Source: Humisphaera borealis | GTDB taxonomy: Bacteria; Planctomycetota; Phycisphaerae; Tepidisphaerales; Tepidisphaeraceae | Length of the DNA: 64,000 nt | Direction of reading: 5' to 3' | Assembly: GCF_015169395.1 (NCBI RefSeq) | Contig: NZ_CP063458.1 | Location: forward strand, 2,790,001-2,854,000 | Shown here: positions 1 through 8,570 of the stretch, piece after piece | How the letters are laid out: every line of letters starts with the position of its first letter | Position numbering within the stretch: position 1 is the first letter of the stretch | Made by a program: the position numbers and the translations under genes | The notes under the pieces: generated by a model | The model's database searches: none | What the model was told of the DNA's origin: nothing | The model's input: the letters and a program-made list of their open reading frames with translations, nothing else

Positions 1-2
1 TA

Positions 3-899
3 CACAGGTTCATGGCCTGGCCGGGGCCGATCCTGACCGACTCCGGCGGTTTCCAGGTCTTCTCGCTGGCCGACATCAACAAGGTCACCGACGAGATGGT
101 GGTCTTCAAAAGCCACATCGACGGCGCGATGGTCGAGCTGACGCCGAAGCGCAGCATCCACGTACAAAACGACTTAGGCGCCGATATCATCATGGCGTTC
201 GACGAATGCCCGCCCGGCGACGCCCCGTGGGAAGTCCAGCGCCGCGCCGTCGATCGCACCCTCCGCTGGGCCGAAAAGTGCAAGGTCGCCCACCAGCGGC
301 CGACCGAACAGGGGCTCTTTGGCATCGTCCAGGGTGGCGTCAACGAAGACCTTCGCGGGGAATGCGCTCAGAAGCTGATCGAAATGGACTTCCCCGGATA
401 CGCCGTCGGCGGACTGGCGGTCGGCGAGGGGTTCGACGCGATGAAGAAGGTCCTCGGGTTCGTCACCCCGATGCTGCCGGAAAACAAGCCCCGCTACCTC
501 ATGGGCGTCGGTTTCCCGAGGGATATCGTGACGGCGGTGCTGACGGGGATCGACATGTTCGATTGCACCATCCCCACGCGCAACGGCCGCAACGCCTACG
601 CCTTCACCGCCGCCGGCGCCATCCGCATCCGCAACAGCCGTTTCACGAAGGATACCGGCCCGATCGAGGAGGGCTGCGACTGCTACGCCTGCCGCACCTT
701 CACCCGCGGCGCGATCCGCCACTATTTTTTCGCGGGCGAGATGCTTGGCCCCATGCTGGTAAGTCTGCATAATATTCGGTTCTACCAACGGCTGATGGCA
801 GACCTGAGGCAATCCCTTGCCGACGGAACCTTCACCCGGTTTGTAGAAAACGACCCACGCTGCCGGCTCGGACCGGCAGCCCCGGCGGAGGACGTGTAA
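3..899 (+). CDS. tgt: tRNA-guanine transglycosylase (queuine tRNA-ribosyltransferase), 5' end missing
   Basis: The protein exchanges the guanine at the wobble position of GUN-anticodon tRNAs for preQ1 (queuosine pathway) in the cytoplasm. The frame is open from base 3, so the true start lies to the left of the window. Visible motifs are DSGGFQVFSL with the substrate-binding Asp, GIVQGG, the nucleophile Asp in FDCTIPTRNGRN, and the zinc site CDCYAC plus the downstream His of SLHN. About 299 residues of a usual 370-380 are present. The gene sits upstream of yajC and secDF, the common bacterial order, and a large hairpin terminator follows it. Confidence 0.96.
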   Translation, partial: HRFMAWPGPILTDSGGFQVFSLADINKVTDEMVVFKSHIDGAMVELTPKRSIHVQNDLGADIIMAFDECPPGDAPWEVQRRAVDRTLRWAEKCKVAHQRPTEQGLFGIVQGGVNEDLRGECAQKLIEMDFPGYAVGGLAVGEGFDAMKKVLGFVTPMLPENKPRYLMGVGFPRDIVTAVLTGIDMFDCTIPTRNGRNAYAFTAAGAIRIRNSRFTKDTGPIEEGCDCYACRTFTRGAIRHYFFAGEMLGPMLVSLHNIRFYQRLMADLRQSLADGTFTRFVENDPRCRLGPAAPAEDV

Positions 900-1015
900 A
901 CGATCGAGCCCCCGATGACATCGGGCGCCGTTGCACAGGTCACCTGGTCCTGTGTCCACCACAGACACGATGTCTGTGCCACGGCGCTTTCGTCTCGGGC
1001 TCGATCGTTTTTGTC
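898..1015 (+). terminator. Long branched terminator after tgt
   Basis: A 14-bp perfect stem (898-911 with 997-1010) is followed by a T-run, and its loop holds a second hairpin (ACAGAC/GTCTGT near 960-978). It starts on the last bases of the tgt stop codon. The inner hairpin resembles a stand-alone repeat sequence. Confidence 0.6.
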
Positions 1016-1110
1016 CCCACACAGTTTGATTGTCCCAGACCGTCGCACGCGCGGCACGGCGTCCGCGCCGACCCGCCCGGCGAGGTCTGCAAGAAACGGA
1101 GAGTCTGTCG

Positions 1111-1524
1111 GTGAACGGTTTGATCGCTACGGATGCTGTCGTCTCCTTTACCAGCCTGTTCGGCAATTCGCCTTGGGGCGTTGTCGCGCAGGCCACCGGC
1201 CCGTCCACCAAGCCCTTCCTGGTGGGCCTGCTCGAAACGCCGATGTTCCCGATCTTCGTGATCATCCTGCTGTTGTGGGTGTTCATGTTCCGCTCCAAGC
1301 GCAAGGAGGACGCCAAGAAAAAGGATCTTCTCAATGCCATCAAGCGCGGCGACCGGGTGCAGACCATTGGCGGCATCCTTGGCAAGGTCGTCGAAGTCGA
1401 GAAGGAAAAGATCCTGCTGAAGGTGGACGAAAGCTCCAACACCAAGATCTGGTTCAGCCGTAACGCCATCTTCCGCGTCGTCGGCGAGGAAAAGGCCGAG
1501 GCCGCACCGGCGGCCAAGCTGTAG
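1111..1524 (+). CDS. yajC: Sec translocase accessory subunit YajC
   Basis: A 137-residue small inner-membrane partner of SecDF. One hydrophobic helix (about residues 36-58, ending in FMFRSKRK) is followed by the conserved cytoplasmic block with GDRVQTIGGILGKV and a beta-rich tail. I chose the GTG at 1111 because a GGAGA site lies 8 bases upstream. An in-frame ATG at 1030 would add 27 basic residues unlike the family. Length and position directly before secDF fit YajC. Confidence 0.93.
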   Translation: MNGLIATDAVVSFTSLFGNSPWGVVAQATGPSTKPFLVGLLETPMFPIFVIILLLWVFMFRSKRKEDAKKKDLLNAIKRGDRVQTIGGILGKVVEVEKEKILLKVDESSNTKIWFSRNAIFRVVGEEKAEAAPAAKL

Positions 1525-1647
1525 TCCCGGAGGCGTAACGAGGAAGGTGGCAGACGGAATCCGGGCACGGCCTTCACGCCCGCCTCGTCCCACCTGTTCG
1601 TCCTTCGACCCTGATTTCCGCATCCTAGTTCTTCAAGTTGAGTGGTT

Positions 1648-4600
1648 ATGTCGCAGAATTACTCCGGCCGCATTTCGCTGATCCTCTTCGTCCTGCTGGC
1701 GGCGCTGGTGGCGATCTTCTGGCCGTCACTGGCCAATCCGTCAGGGGTTGCGTTCAACGGCAACGTCCCGTTGTCGCAGAAGCTCAACCTCAAGCCCGGC
1801 ATCGATATCGTCGGCGGCACCAGCCTGCTGTACGAGATCAAGGTCCCCGAAGGCGGCTCGCCGTCGCCGACGCTCGCCGAGGACGTCACCAAGGCGCTCA
1901 AGAAGCGTGTCGACCCCAACGGCGTGCTCAACCTGATCTGGCGTCCGCAGAACCCCAACAAGCTGGAAATCCAGATGCCGCTCAGCGGCGCCAGCAGCGA
2001 AAACGCCCGCCGGACCAAGGCGCTCGAAGACGCCGGCGCACAGCTGGAAGCGACCAACGTCCGAATCAGCGAAGCGATGGTCTGGGTGGAACGCGGCGGC
2101 GAGCCCGCTGCGTCGGCGACGACCGCACCGGCGACTGCTCCCACCACGGCTCCATCTGCTGCCCCTCGTTCGATCGCCAAGCTCGACGAACTGAGCAAGG
2201 GAAGCTCGGCCCGTCGGCAGATCCTGCTCGACCTGGCCGCCGCCTACGACGCCATCCGCCAGGCCGATGCCGCCATCGCCGCCGCCCGCCAGGTGTCGCG
2301 CGAGCACACGGAAAAGACCGGCGAGCCGGCGACGGCAGAGATGCTGGCCGCCGCGAGCAAGGCTCGCGAAGACCGCGAGGCCGCAGACAGAAAGTTCAAT
2401 TCCCTTCAGGACGATCTGACCGCGACCAACCGCTCGCTGGCGGAACTGTCCCGCCTGGTCTCGCTCAAGTCCGACGCCCAGCGGAAAGAGCGACTCGCCG
2501 CTATCAAGACCGCCGACGCTGCCTATGCGCAGCGTATCGCCGCTCTAGACGCCTACGTTTCCGCTGCCGACGCGATCGCCAAAGCCGGCGGCGGCCTGGA
2601 AAGCGCGACCGACCTCAAGCGTCTGCTTCGCGGTTCGGGTCTTCTCGAGTTCCACATCCTGCCCGATCTCTCGGCGCAGGAACTCACCGACGCCCAGCAC
2701 CCCGGTGGCTACCAGGACTGGGTTGTTCAGCTCCAGAAGTTCGGCCCGCGGGGCGCACCCGGCGACAACTACCGCTGGTTCGAAGTCGATAATCCCGAAG
2801 AGTTCAAGGGCGGCGGCCGCATGGTGCCCTACGACGGCCGCCAGTGGGTGCTTGCCTCGGTTCGCAGCACCGACTCGCTCGACCGCGAAAGCGGCGACTG
2901 GAAACTGGTCGACGCACGCCCTGAAGTCGATCCTCAGAGCGGCGGACGCGCCGTCCGATTCGGCTTCGACCGCCTCGGCGGACAGCTTTTCGGCACCCTC
3001 ACCAGCCGCCACGTCAATAAGGCGATGGCGATCATGCTCGACGGTCGGCTGATCAGCGCCCCCAATATCAACAGCGCCATCACCGGCGGCACGGGAACCA
3101 TCACCGGCGGCGGCAAGGGCGGCTTCGCACCCAAGGAACTCGAGTACCTCGTCAGCATGCTGTCGGCCGGCTCGCTTCCCGCCCAGCTCGATGACGAACC
3201 CATCTTCGAACGCACCGTCGGACCCCAGCTCGGCGAAGACAACCTCCGCAGCGGCTTGATCGCCTGCAGCCTGGGCCTCGTCATCGTCGCGATCTTCCTC
3301 GTCTCCTATTACTACCTCGCGGGACTGGTCGCCTTCATCGGCGTTCTGATGAACCTGGTCATCCTCCTGGGCGCGATGGCCGCGATCAATGCCACCTTCA
3401 CGCTCCCCGGTATCGCCGCGATCATCCTGACCGTTGGCGGCGCGGTGGACTCCAACGTGCTGATCTTCGAACGCCTGCGTGAAGAACAACACCGCGGCCT
3501 GCCGATCCGCATGGCGTTGCGCAATGCCTACGACCGCGCGTTCAGCGCCATTCTCGACTCGAACATGACGACGCTGATCACCAGCTTCTTCCTGATCATG
3601 TTCGGCACCGAGGAAGTCAAGGGTTTCGGCATCACCCTCATCATCGGTATCGTCGCCAGCCTGTTCACGTCGCTCTACGTCAGCCGCACCATCTTCGGCG
3701 TCCTGATCGACAAGTTCGGCGTGAAGAAGCTCGGCAGCCTGCCGCTGTCGATCCCCAAGTGGGACGAAATGCTTCGTCCGAATATCCGCTGGACCAAGCT
3801 TGTTCCCCCCTTCGCGATCTTCAGCGTGGTGTTCATCGTCGCCGGCTGCATCCTGTTCGGCGTTTACGCTGGCCGCGGCCAGGTGATGGACATCGAGTTC
3901 GCCGGCGGCACCGCCGTTACGTTCGAAACCACCGAAGCCAAGGACCAGTCCACTGTCCGCGGCTGGATGGCCGACCAGGAGAAGAAGAACCCGCTGGGTC
4001 TGCCGGCACCGCAGGTCGTGCGCGTCGGTACCGACGGCCGCACGTGGGAAGTCACCACCGCCAGCACGGACGCAATCAAGGTCCGCGAGGCGGTGCTGTC
4101 GGCGGTCGGGAACAACCTCAAGGCGGACCTGCCGAGCAAGTTCCTCGGGCTGGGCCAGTCGATCGAGAAAGTTCCCTTCGCGTCGCGCACCTGGACCGAA
4201 GCGGCCTCGCAGCCGACCACGCCCATCGTCATCCCCATCACCCCCGACAACCTGCTGGAACGCAGCAAGACCGTCTGGCCCGGCGGCGCGATCCCCGAAC
4301 AGGCCCGTCAGTACGTCGGCGGTGCGGCGATCGTGCTCCGCCAGCTCGACCCCCCGATCAAGGCGTCCGAAATCGCATCCCGCATCAACCGCCAGAAGCT
4401 GCAGGTGCACACCGGCGGCAGCAACATGACGGTGACGTCTGACTTCACGGTGGTCGGCGTCGGCGGCAGCGACCAGCCGGTCCGCGAGGCGATCCTCCTG
4501 ACCAGCGAACAGAACGTCGATGCCCGCAAGGACGAAGCCAAGTGGCGCGCCAACCTCGTCTCGCCGCTGTGGGAACTTGCGCAGGTCGCCGTCTCCAGCC

Positions 4601-5226
4601 CGCCGCAGCTGCAGCAGGTCAAAAACGTTAACGCATCGGTCGCCGGCGACACCAAGAAGGACGCCACCATCGCGCTGATCGCGTCGCTGGTGTTCATCAT
4701 GGCGTACATCTGGGTTCGCTTTGGCAATCTCAAGTACGGCACCGCGACAGTGTTCGCACTGATCCACGACGTGCTGTTCTGCTTCGCCGCCCTGGGTTTT
4801 GCCCACCTGCTGTCGGGCAACGCGCTCGGCGAGGCATTGCAGCTTCAGCCGTTCCGCATCAACCTGACGCTGATCGCGGCGATTCTGACGATCATGGGCT
4901 ACTCGATGCTCGACACGATCGTGGTGTTCGACCGCATCCGCGAAATCCGCGGCAAGTACGGCCACGTCAGCGCGACGGTGATCAACGACGCCGTCAATCA
5001 GACGCTGTCGCGAACGCTGCTGACCGCCGGAACGACCATCATTTCCGTGGCGATCATGTATTTCATTGGTGGCGAGGGTATCCACGGCTTTACATTCGTC
5101 CTCTTCGTCGGCATATTGGCAGGAACTTACTCCTCCATCGCCATTGCGTCGCCGATCCTGTTGGTCGGCAGCAAGGCGGAGGACGCTCCGGCCAAGGCCC
5201 GGGGCACGGCAACCGTGACGACCTGA
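1648..5226 (+). CDS. secDF: Fused protein-export membrane protein SecD-SecF
   Basis: A 1192-residue fusion of SecD and SecF, which use the proton gradient to help pull proteins out of SecYEG. An N-terminal TM helix (about residues 8-27) is followed by the SecD periplasmic domain. The SecD membrane bundle lies at about 530-690, with the signature GGAVDSNVLIFERLREE. The SecF first TM is at about 718-740, its periplasmic part at 745-1000 and its membrane bundle at about 1004-1170, with DTIVVFDRIRE. Residues 150-305 are an Ala/Thr/Pro stretch and a charged likely coiled coil not found in E. coli SecD. ATG 1648 is preferred over the in-frame GTG at 1642; neither has a strong ribosome binding site. 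Confidence 0.95.
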   Translation: MSQNYSGRISLILFVLLAALVAIFWPSLANPSGVAFNGNVPLSQKLNLKPGIDIVGGTSLLYEIKVPEGGSPSPTLAEDVTKALKKRVDPNGVLNLIWRPQNPNKLEIQMPLSGASSENARRTKALEDAGAQLEATNVRISEAMVWVERGGEPAASATTAPATAPTTAPSAAPRSIAKLDELSKGSSARRQILLDLAAAYDAIRQADAAIAAARQVSREHTEKTGEPATAEMLAAASKAREDREAADRKFNSLQDDLTATNRSLAELSRLVSLKSDAQRKERLAAIKTADAAYAQRIAALDAYVSAADAIAKAGGGLESATDLKRLLRGSGLLEFHILPDLSAQELTDAQHPGGYQDWVVQLQKFGPRGAPGDNYRWFEVDNPEEFKGGGRMVPYDGRQWVLASVRSTDSLDRESGDWKLVDARPEVDPQSGGRAVRFGFDRLGGQLFGTLTSRHVNKAMAIMLDGRLISAPNINSAITGGTGTITGGGKGGFAPKELEYLVSMLSAGSLPAQLDDEPIFERTVGPQLGEDNLRSGLIACSLGLVIVAIFLVSYYYLAGLVAFIGVLMNLVILLGAMAAINATFTLPGIAAIILTVGGAVDSNVLIFERLREEQHRGLPIRMALRNAYDRAFSAILDSNMTTLITSFFLIMFGTEEVKGFGITLIIGIVASLFTSLYVSRTIFGVLIDKFGVKKLGSLPLSIPKWDEMLRPNIRWTKLVPPFAIFSVVFIVAGCILFGVYAGRGQVMDIEFAGGTAVTFETTEAKDQSTVRGWMADQEKKNPLGLPAPQVVRVGTDGRTWEVTTASTDAIKVREAVLSAVGNNLKADLPSKFLGLGQSIEKVPFASRTWTEAASQPTTPIVIPITPDNLLERSKTVWPGGAIPEQARQYVGGAAIVLRQLDPPIKASEIASRINRQKLQVHTGGSNMTVTSDFTVVGVGGSDQPVREAILLTSEQNVDARKDEAKWRANLVSPLWELAQVAVSSPPQLQQVKNVNASVAGDTKKDATIALIASLVFIMAYIWVRFGNLKYGTATVFALIHDVLFCFAALGFAHLLSGNALGEALQLQPFRINLTLIAAILTIMGYSMLDTIVVFDRIREIRGKYGHVSATVINDAVNQTLSRTLLTAGTTIISVAIMYFIGGEGIHGFTFVLFVGILAGTYSSIAIASPILLVGSKAEDAPAKARGTATVTT

Positions 5227-5241
5227 CGGCTGCCGGGGAGG

Positions 5242-5294
5242 GGCGCGGGCATGTAGGCCCGCGCCGTCCGTTGCGAAGCGAGGGATCGCTTCGC
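5242..5294 (+). terminator. Two consecutive hairpins after secDF
   Basis: The first hairpin pairs GGCGCGGGC (5242-5250) with 5257-5265. The second pairs GCGAAGCGA (5273-5281) with 5286-5294 around a GGGA loop. Both are perfect 9-bp stems. Neither has a clear T-run, so termination is a guess. Confidence 0.35.
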
Positions 5295-5369
5295 GGGTCG
5301 AAAATCTAAGCAGGCGGATCTGGCACGCACGTGCCGAAAGTCATCCGCCTACGGGAAAGGATGCCCGAC

Positions 5370-6295
5370 ATGCGCAGGACCTACGTCTCGGTCTCGGAAT
5401 TGGTGCGCTCGCCCTTCTGTTCGCGGTCACGTTCCTCGTGGTCCGCAATCACACGGAGAACCAGGCGAACCTCGAAGTTGAAGGTACGCCGGTGGCGGTC
5501 AGCGACGGTTCTGCCACGCCACCCGTCGCCAACGTTCCTGCCGTTACGGGTGTCGGGGGGGCGAAGGTATCGACCGTCATCCTCCCTCCGCTGCAGCCGG
5601 TCGCGCAGGGGACTGCCCAACCCAAGCCTGCCGCCGATCCGTTCGATCGTCGCCCCGCCAATACACCCGCCGCGCCGCCGGCTGCAACGGTCGGCGGTCC
5701 GAGGCGTTCGACGAACAACTGGGATTCGCTGCTCGCCGAGGGCCGGCGCGAGCCGGTGTCGTCGGCGGCGCTGAACCATACGCCCCCGCCGTCGGTCACC
5801 GCCGATCCCATCCGCCAGGTCACGAACGTCGAGCCGATCGCCCCGCGCCCGGCACAGGTTAGCGGCCTGCTCTCCACCGCCACCGGCAAGCCTTACGTCA
5901 TCCGCCAGGGCGACACCTTTTCGTCGGTCGCGAAACAAGCCTACGGTGCCGAGAAGTACTACCTGCAGATCGAGCAGGCCAACCCGAACGTCAACACGAT
6001 GCGACTCAAGCCGGGACAGCAGATCATCCTGCCGGAACTGCCCGCCGAGGCTCGTGCCACACGCACTCGCACCGGCCCGTTCAATCACGAAGGCGACAAC
6101 CGCCCCGTCGACAGCCGCACCGAGTATCGCGTCGATACCGGCGACAGCCTGTATCGCATCTCGATGAAGCTCTACGGCACCCCGCGGATGTGCGATGCGA
6201 TCTACGAAGCCAACCGCGCCGCGATCGGCGAGAACCCCGACCGGCTGCGGCTGGGCATGATCCTCCGCGTGCCCCGCGCACCCGACGGCAAATAA
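5370..6295 (+). CDS. Membrane-anchored LysM-domain protein, apparent frameshift at codon 3-4
   Basis: A peptidoglycan-binding type protein. A signal-anchor segment (GIGALALLFAVTFLVV) precedes a long Pro/Ala/Thr-rich linker and two LysM domains: YVIRQGDTFSSVAKQAYG (about 5895-6040) and YRVDTGDSLYRISMKLYG (about 6125-6285). The open frame carrying the TM segment has no ATG before it. An ATG at 5370, with AAAGG 9 bases upstream, is in another frame and would join perfectly if one G were added at 5377-5378 (giving MRRDLRLGLGIGALA). The first in-frame ATG at 5438 would remove the TM helix. The substrate is not known. Confidence 0.75.
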
Positions 6296-6322
6296 CCGAA
6301 ACAGTCGTCTGCCGCGCCGGGC

Positions 6323-6420
6323 GTGACCAGTGTCCGGGCGGCAGGGAACAAACGGCGTTTGTGCGGCGGAAATGCAGGCTGAAAGCCCGCACCACAATTG
6401 CCGCCCGGAAAAATGGTCAC
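6323..6420. repeat. Imperfect inverted repeat, dispersed family (copy 1)
   Basis: GTGACCA (6323-6329) and CCGGGCGGCA (6334-6343) are repeated inverted at 6414-6420 and 6399-6408. The right half (6383-6418, beginning AAGCCCGCACCACAAT) recurs at 29109-29144. Confidence 0.6.
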
Positions 6421-6451
6421 TCCCGCCATGCCCACTCGCAGGACAAATCCA

Positions 6452-6479
6452 TTGGTGTTCTGCGGCGAGGCGATATAAT
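6452..6479 (+). promoter_or_regulatory. Sigma70-type promoter for clpS
   Basis: TTGGTG (6452-6457), a 16-base spacer and a perfect TATAAT (6474-6479), about 90 bases before the clpS start. Confidence 0.55.
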
Positions 6480-6571
6480 CTCCCCGTCCACGACTCCGGC
6501 CGACCGGATCCATCCTTCATTTCGGATGGGTCTGCAGGCCTGGTCGGGTCCGATCTTTGGAGATTCGTGTC

Positions 6572-6928
6572 ATGGCCGAGAAAAGCAAGCAGGACGAAAA
6601 GGAATCGGCCGGGGGCGACAAGGGCGGCTCCACGGCGACCGTTGCCCCCAAGAGCAAGACCAAGCCGACCCCCCGGAAGAACCCGCCGGGCCTCCTCCCA
6701 CTCTGGAAAGTGCTGCTTCACAACGACGACAAGAACAACGTCGTTTTCGTCATCGAGACGATCGTCGAACTCACGCCGCTTAACGTCCAGGACGCCGAGG
6801 AACGCACCGTCGAGGCTCACAAGTCTGGCGTGTCGCTCCTGCTCACCACGCACAAAGAACGCGCTGAGCTCTATCAGGAGCAGTTCACCAGCAAGGGGCT
6901 TACCGTAACCATCGAACCGGCGAAGTAG
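6572..6928 (+). CDS. clpS: ATP-dependent Clp protease adaptor ClpS
   Basis: A 118-residue adaptor that delivers N-degron substrates to ClpA/ClpC. A charged, Lys/Gly-rich N-terminal tail (about 40 residues) is followed by the ClpS core: WKVLLHNDDKNN, then VVFVIETIVELTPL, an AHKSGVS segment in place of the usual VH..G, and ERAELYQEQFTSKGL. The LHNDD motif is the family signature. The ATG at 6572 has GGAG 9 bases upstream. clpA/clpC is not adjacent. Confidence 0.88.
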   Translation: MAEKSKQDEKESAGGDKGGSTATVAPKSKTKPTPRKNPPGLLPLWKVLLHNDDKNNVVFVIETIVELTPLNVQDAEERTVEAHKSGVSLLLTTHKERAELYQEQFTSKGLTVTIEPAK

Positions 6929-6970
6929 GTCCGCGCCGCATGCCGGCACGCGGCATATCGCATTTCCCGT

Positions 6971-6993
6971 GTAGCCGGCGGGCTCGCCCGCCG
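6971..6993 (+). repeat. REP-like hairpin with GTAG head (copy 1)
   Basis: GTAG (6971-6974) is followed by the hairpin CGGCGGG-CTCG-CCCGCCG. Nearly the same 23 bases, with the same CCCG flank, occur at 22196-22218. A GTAG tetranucleotide before a palindrome is the hallmark of REP sequences spread by RAYT transposases. Confidence 0.6.
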
Positions 6994-7143
6994 CACAACC
7001 GCCGCCCCAGCCACACCCGCACAATTCCGCGGACATTGCCCGGTCCGCTTTCAGCGAGCTCAGGCTATACACGACCTGCGGACGATCGTCCGCGGTCGTT
7101 TTCTTTTTGTACCCCGCTTTGTCCCCAACGGCAGAGGTTTGCC

Positions 7144-8382
7144 ATGCCGCGACTGTTCGCTCCGATCGTGCTGATGGCGATTTCATTGATGACCTCCCTT
7201 TCGCACGCGCAAGTGGTGACCACCGTCGCCGCCCCCGCGACCGACCCGCCGCCGGGAACCCCTGCGACGCTGACCGTCTACTTCCTGAATACCGGCCGCC
7301 AGCCGACCGCGGTCGAACCGCCGGCGACCATCGCCGCCCGGCTGCTGGCGCGGGATACAACAATCGACGCCGTCCTGACCCGCCGGGGAAACGAGGGCTC
7401 CTCTATCGTCGCCGGTGGCGCATTCCGGGCGGTCAACTACGACCTGCCGGTGCCGGCCGACGCCGCGGGAACCGTCGCCGTCGAGCTCTTGTCCCCCGGC
7501 TCTCCCCGGACGGCACTGACCATTGCTAAATCGCCCGCCAACGCCGTCGCCGCCACGCGCAGTACCGTTGGAACCACCCAGCCGACGTTCGGTCTCGGCC
7601 GCGAAACCCTGCCGAACGAACCCGCACTGCCGCCCAATGATTCCGGCATCGCCGAGGCGATCCTGCCCCGGTTCAGCGCCCACGAGCCGATCTACTTCGT
7701 CGCCGGCCCCGACCGACCCAACGCCAAGTTCCAGGTCAGCTTCAAGTACCAGATCTTCAACCCCGAAGGGTCGTGGTCGCAGGCGTTCCCGCCGCTCTCG
7801 GGATTCCAGCTCGCCTACAGCCAGACCTCATTCTGGGATCTGGAAGGCGACAGCGCGCCTTTCCTCGACAGCAGCTACCGCCCGGAACTTCTCTGGAGCG
7901 CCAAGGACTGGCGGATCGAAGATTCAGTCGTGTCGCGACTGGGCCTGCAACTGGGCATCAACCACGAGAGCAACGGCCGCGACGGCGCCGACAGCCGAAG
8001 CCTGAACGTCGCGTACATCCGCCCGAGCATCACGCTCGGCGAAACCGACGGCCTGTTCTTCACCTTCGCGCCCAAGATCTACACCTACGTCTTCGGCATG
8101 GACGCTACCAACGACGACATCGCCGACTACCGCGGCCACGTGGATCTCAAGGCGGTCGTCGGCGAGCGCGACGGCCTGCAACTGGCCGTCATCGGGCGGG
8201 TCGGCGACGACTGGGACAAGGGGTCAGTGCAGTTCGACCTCAGCTATCCGATGCGCAAATTCTTCAACGACAACGTCGACCTCTACCTCCACGCCCAGTA
8301 CTTCACCGGCTTCGGCGAAAGCCTGCTCGACTACAACGAATCGACCAACCGCTTCCGGCTGGGTGTTTCGATCGTCCGGTGA
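7144..8382 (+). CDS. pldA: Outer-membrane phospholipase A (OMPLA)
   Basis: A 412-residue outer-membrane beta-barrel enzyme that hydrolyses phospholipids, usually when lipid asymmetry is lost. The signal peptide (residues 1-22, ending SLSHAQ) starts at ATG 7144. An N-terminal beta-rich domain of about 150 residues precedes the barrel, which contains NHESNGR with His274 and Ser276 and, 12 residues later, Asn288 in SRSLN. This reproduces the OMPLA catalytic triad spacing (H-x-S-x11-N). The C-terminal QYFTGFGESLLDYN is also a family block. The in-frame extension back to 6940 crosses the REP hairpin and is rejected. Confidence 0.9.
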   Translation: MPRLFAPIVLMAISLMTSLSHAQVVTTVAAPATDPPPGTPATLTVYFLNTGRQPTAVEPPATIAARLLARDTTIDAVLTRRGNEGSSIVAGGAFRAVNYDLPVPADAAGTVAVELLSPGSPRTALTIAKSPANAVAATRSTVGTTQPTFGLGRETLPNEPALPPNDSGIAEAILPRFSAHEPIYFVAGPDRPNAKFQVSFKYQIFNPEGSWSQAFPPLSGFQLAYSQTSFWDLEGDSAPFLDSSYRPELLWSAKDWRIEDSVVSRLGLQLGINHESNGRDGADSRSLNVAYIRPSITLGETDGLFFTFAPKIYTYVFGMDATNDDIADYRGHVDLKAVVGERDGLQLAVIGRVGDDWDKGSVQFDLSYPMRKFFNDNVDLYLHAQYFTGFGESLLDYNESTNRFRLGVSIVR

Positions 8383-8523
8383 ACCACGATGCACGGGTAG
8401 GATCGCGCCCTCCGCTACGCGTCGCGGTTAACCATTCCGGACACGATCATCGTTGCACCGCAAATGTCTCACTGGATCACGCGTATCCCGCAGAATGACA
8501 CGCGGCTCCGTAACAAGTAAAAA

Positions 8524-8551
8524 CTGACAACTGACAAGGGACCAATGACCA
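8524..8551 (+). repeat. Degenerate heptamer repeat
   Basis: Four successive 7-mers of ACTGACA type (ACTGACA twice, then AGGGACC and AATGACC) lie just before the monooxygenase start. They look like a decayed relative of the AGTCAGT heptamer elements elsewhere in the window. Confidence 0.4.
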
Positions 8552-8570
8552 TTCCAAAAACCACACGCCC

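Noticed and set aside
2545-5085. Long minus-strand open frame opposite secDF
   Set aside because: A shadow of high-GC codon bias. The opposite frame encodes an unmistakable SecDF, and the shadow product is Asp/Arg/Gly low-complexity. The same applies to other long antisense frames, for example at 9831-11942, 49202-51556 and 60356-62014.
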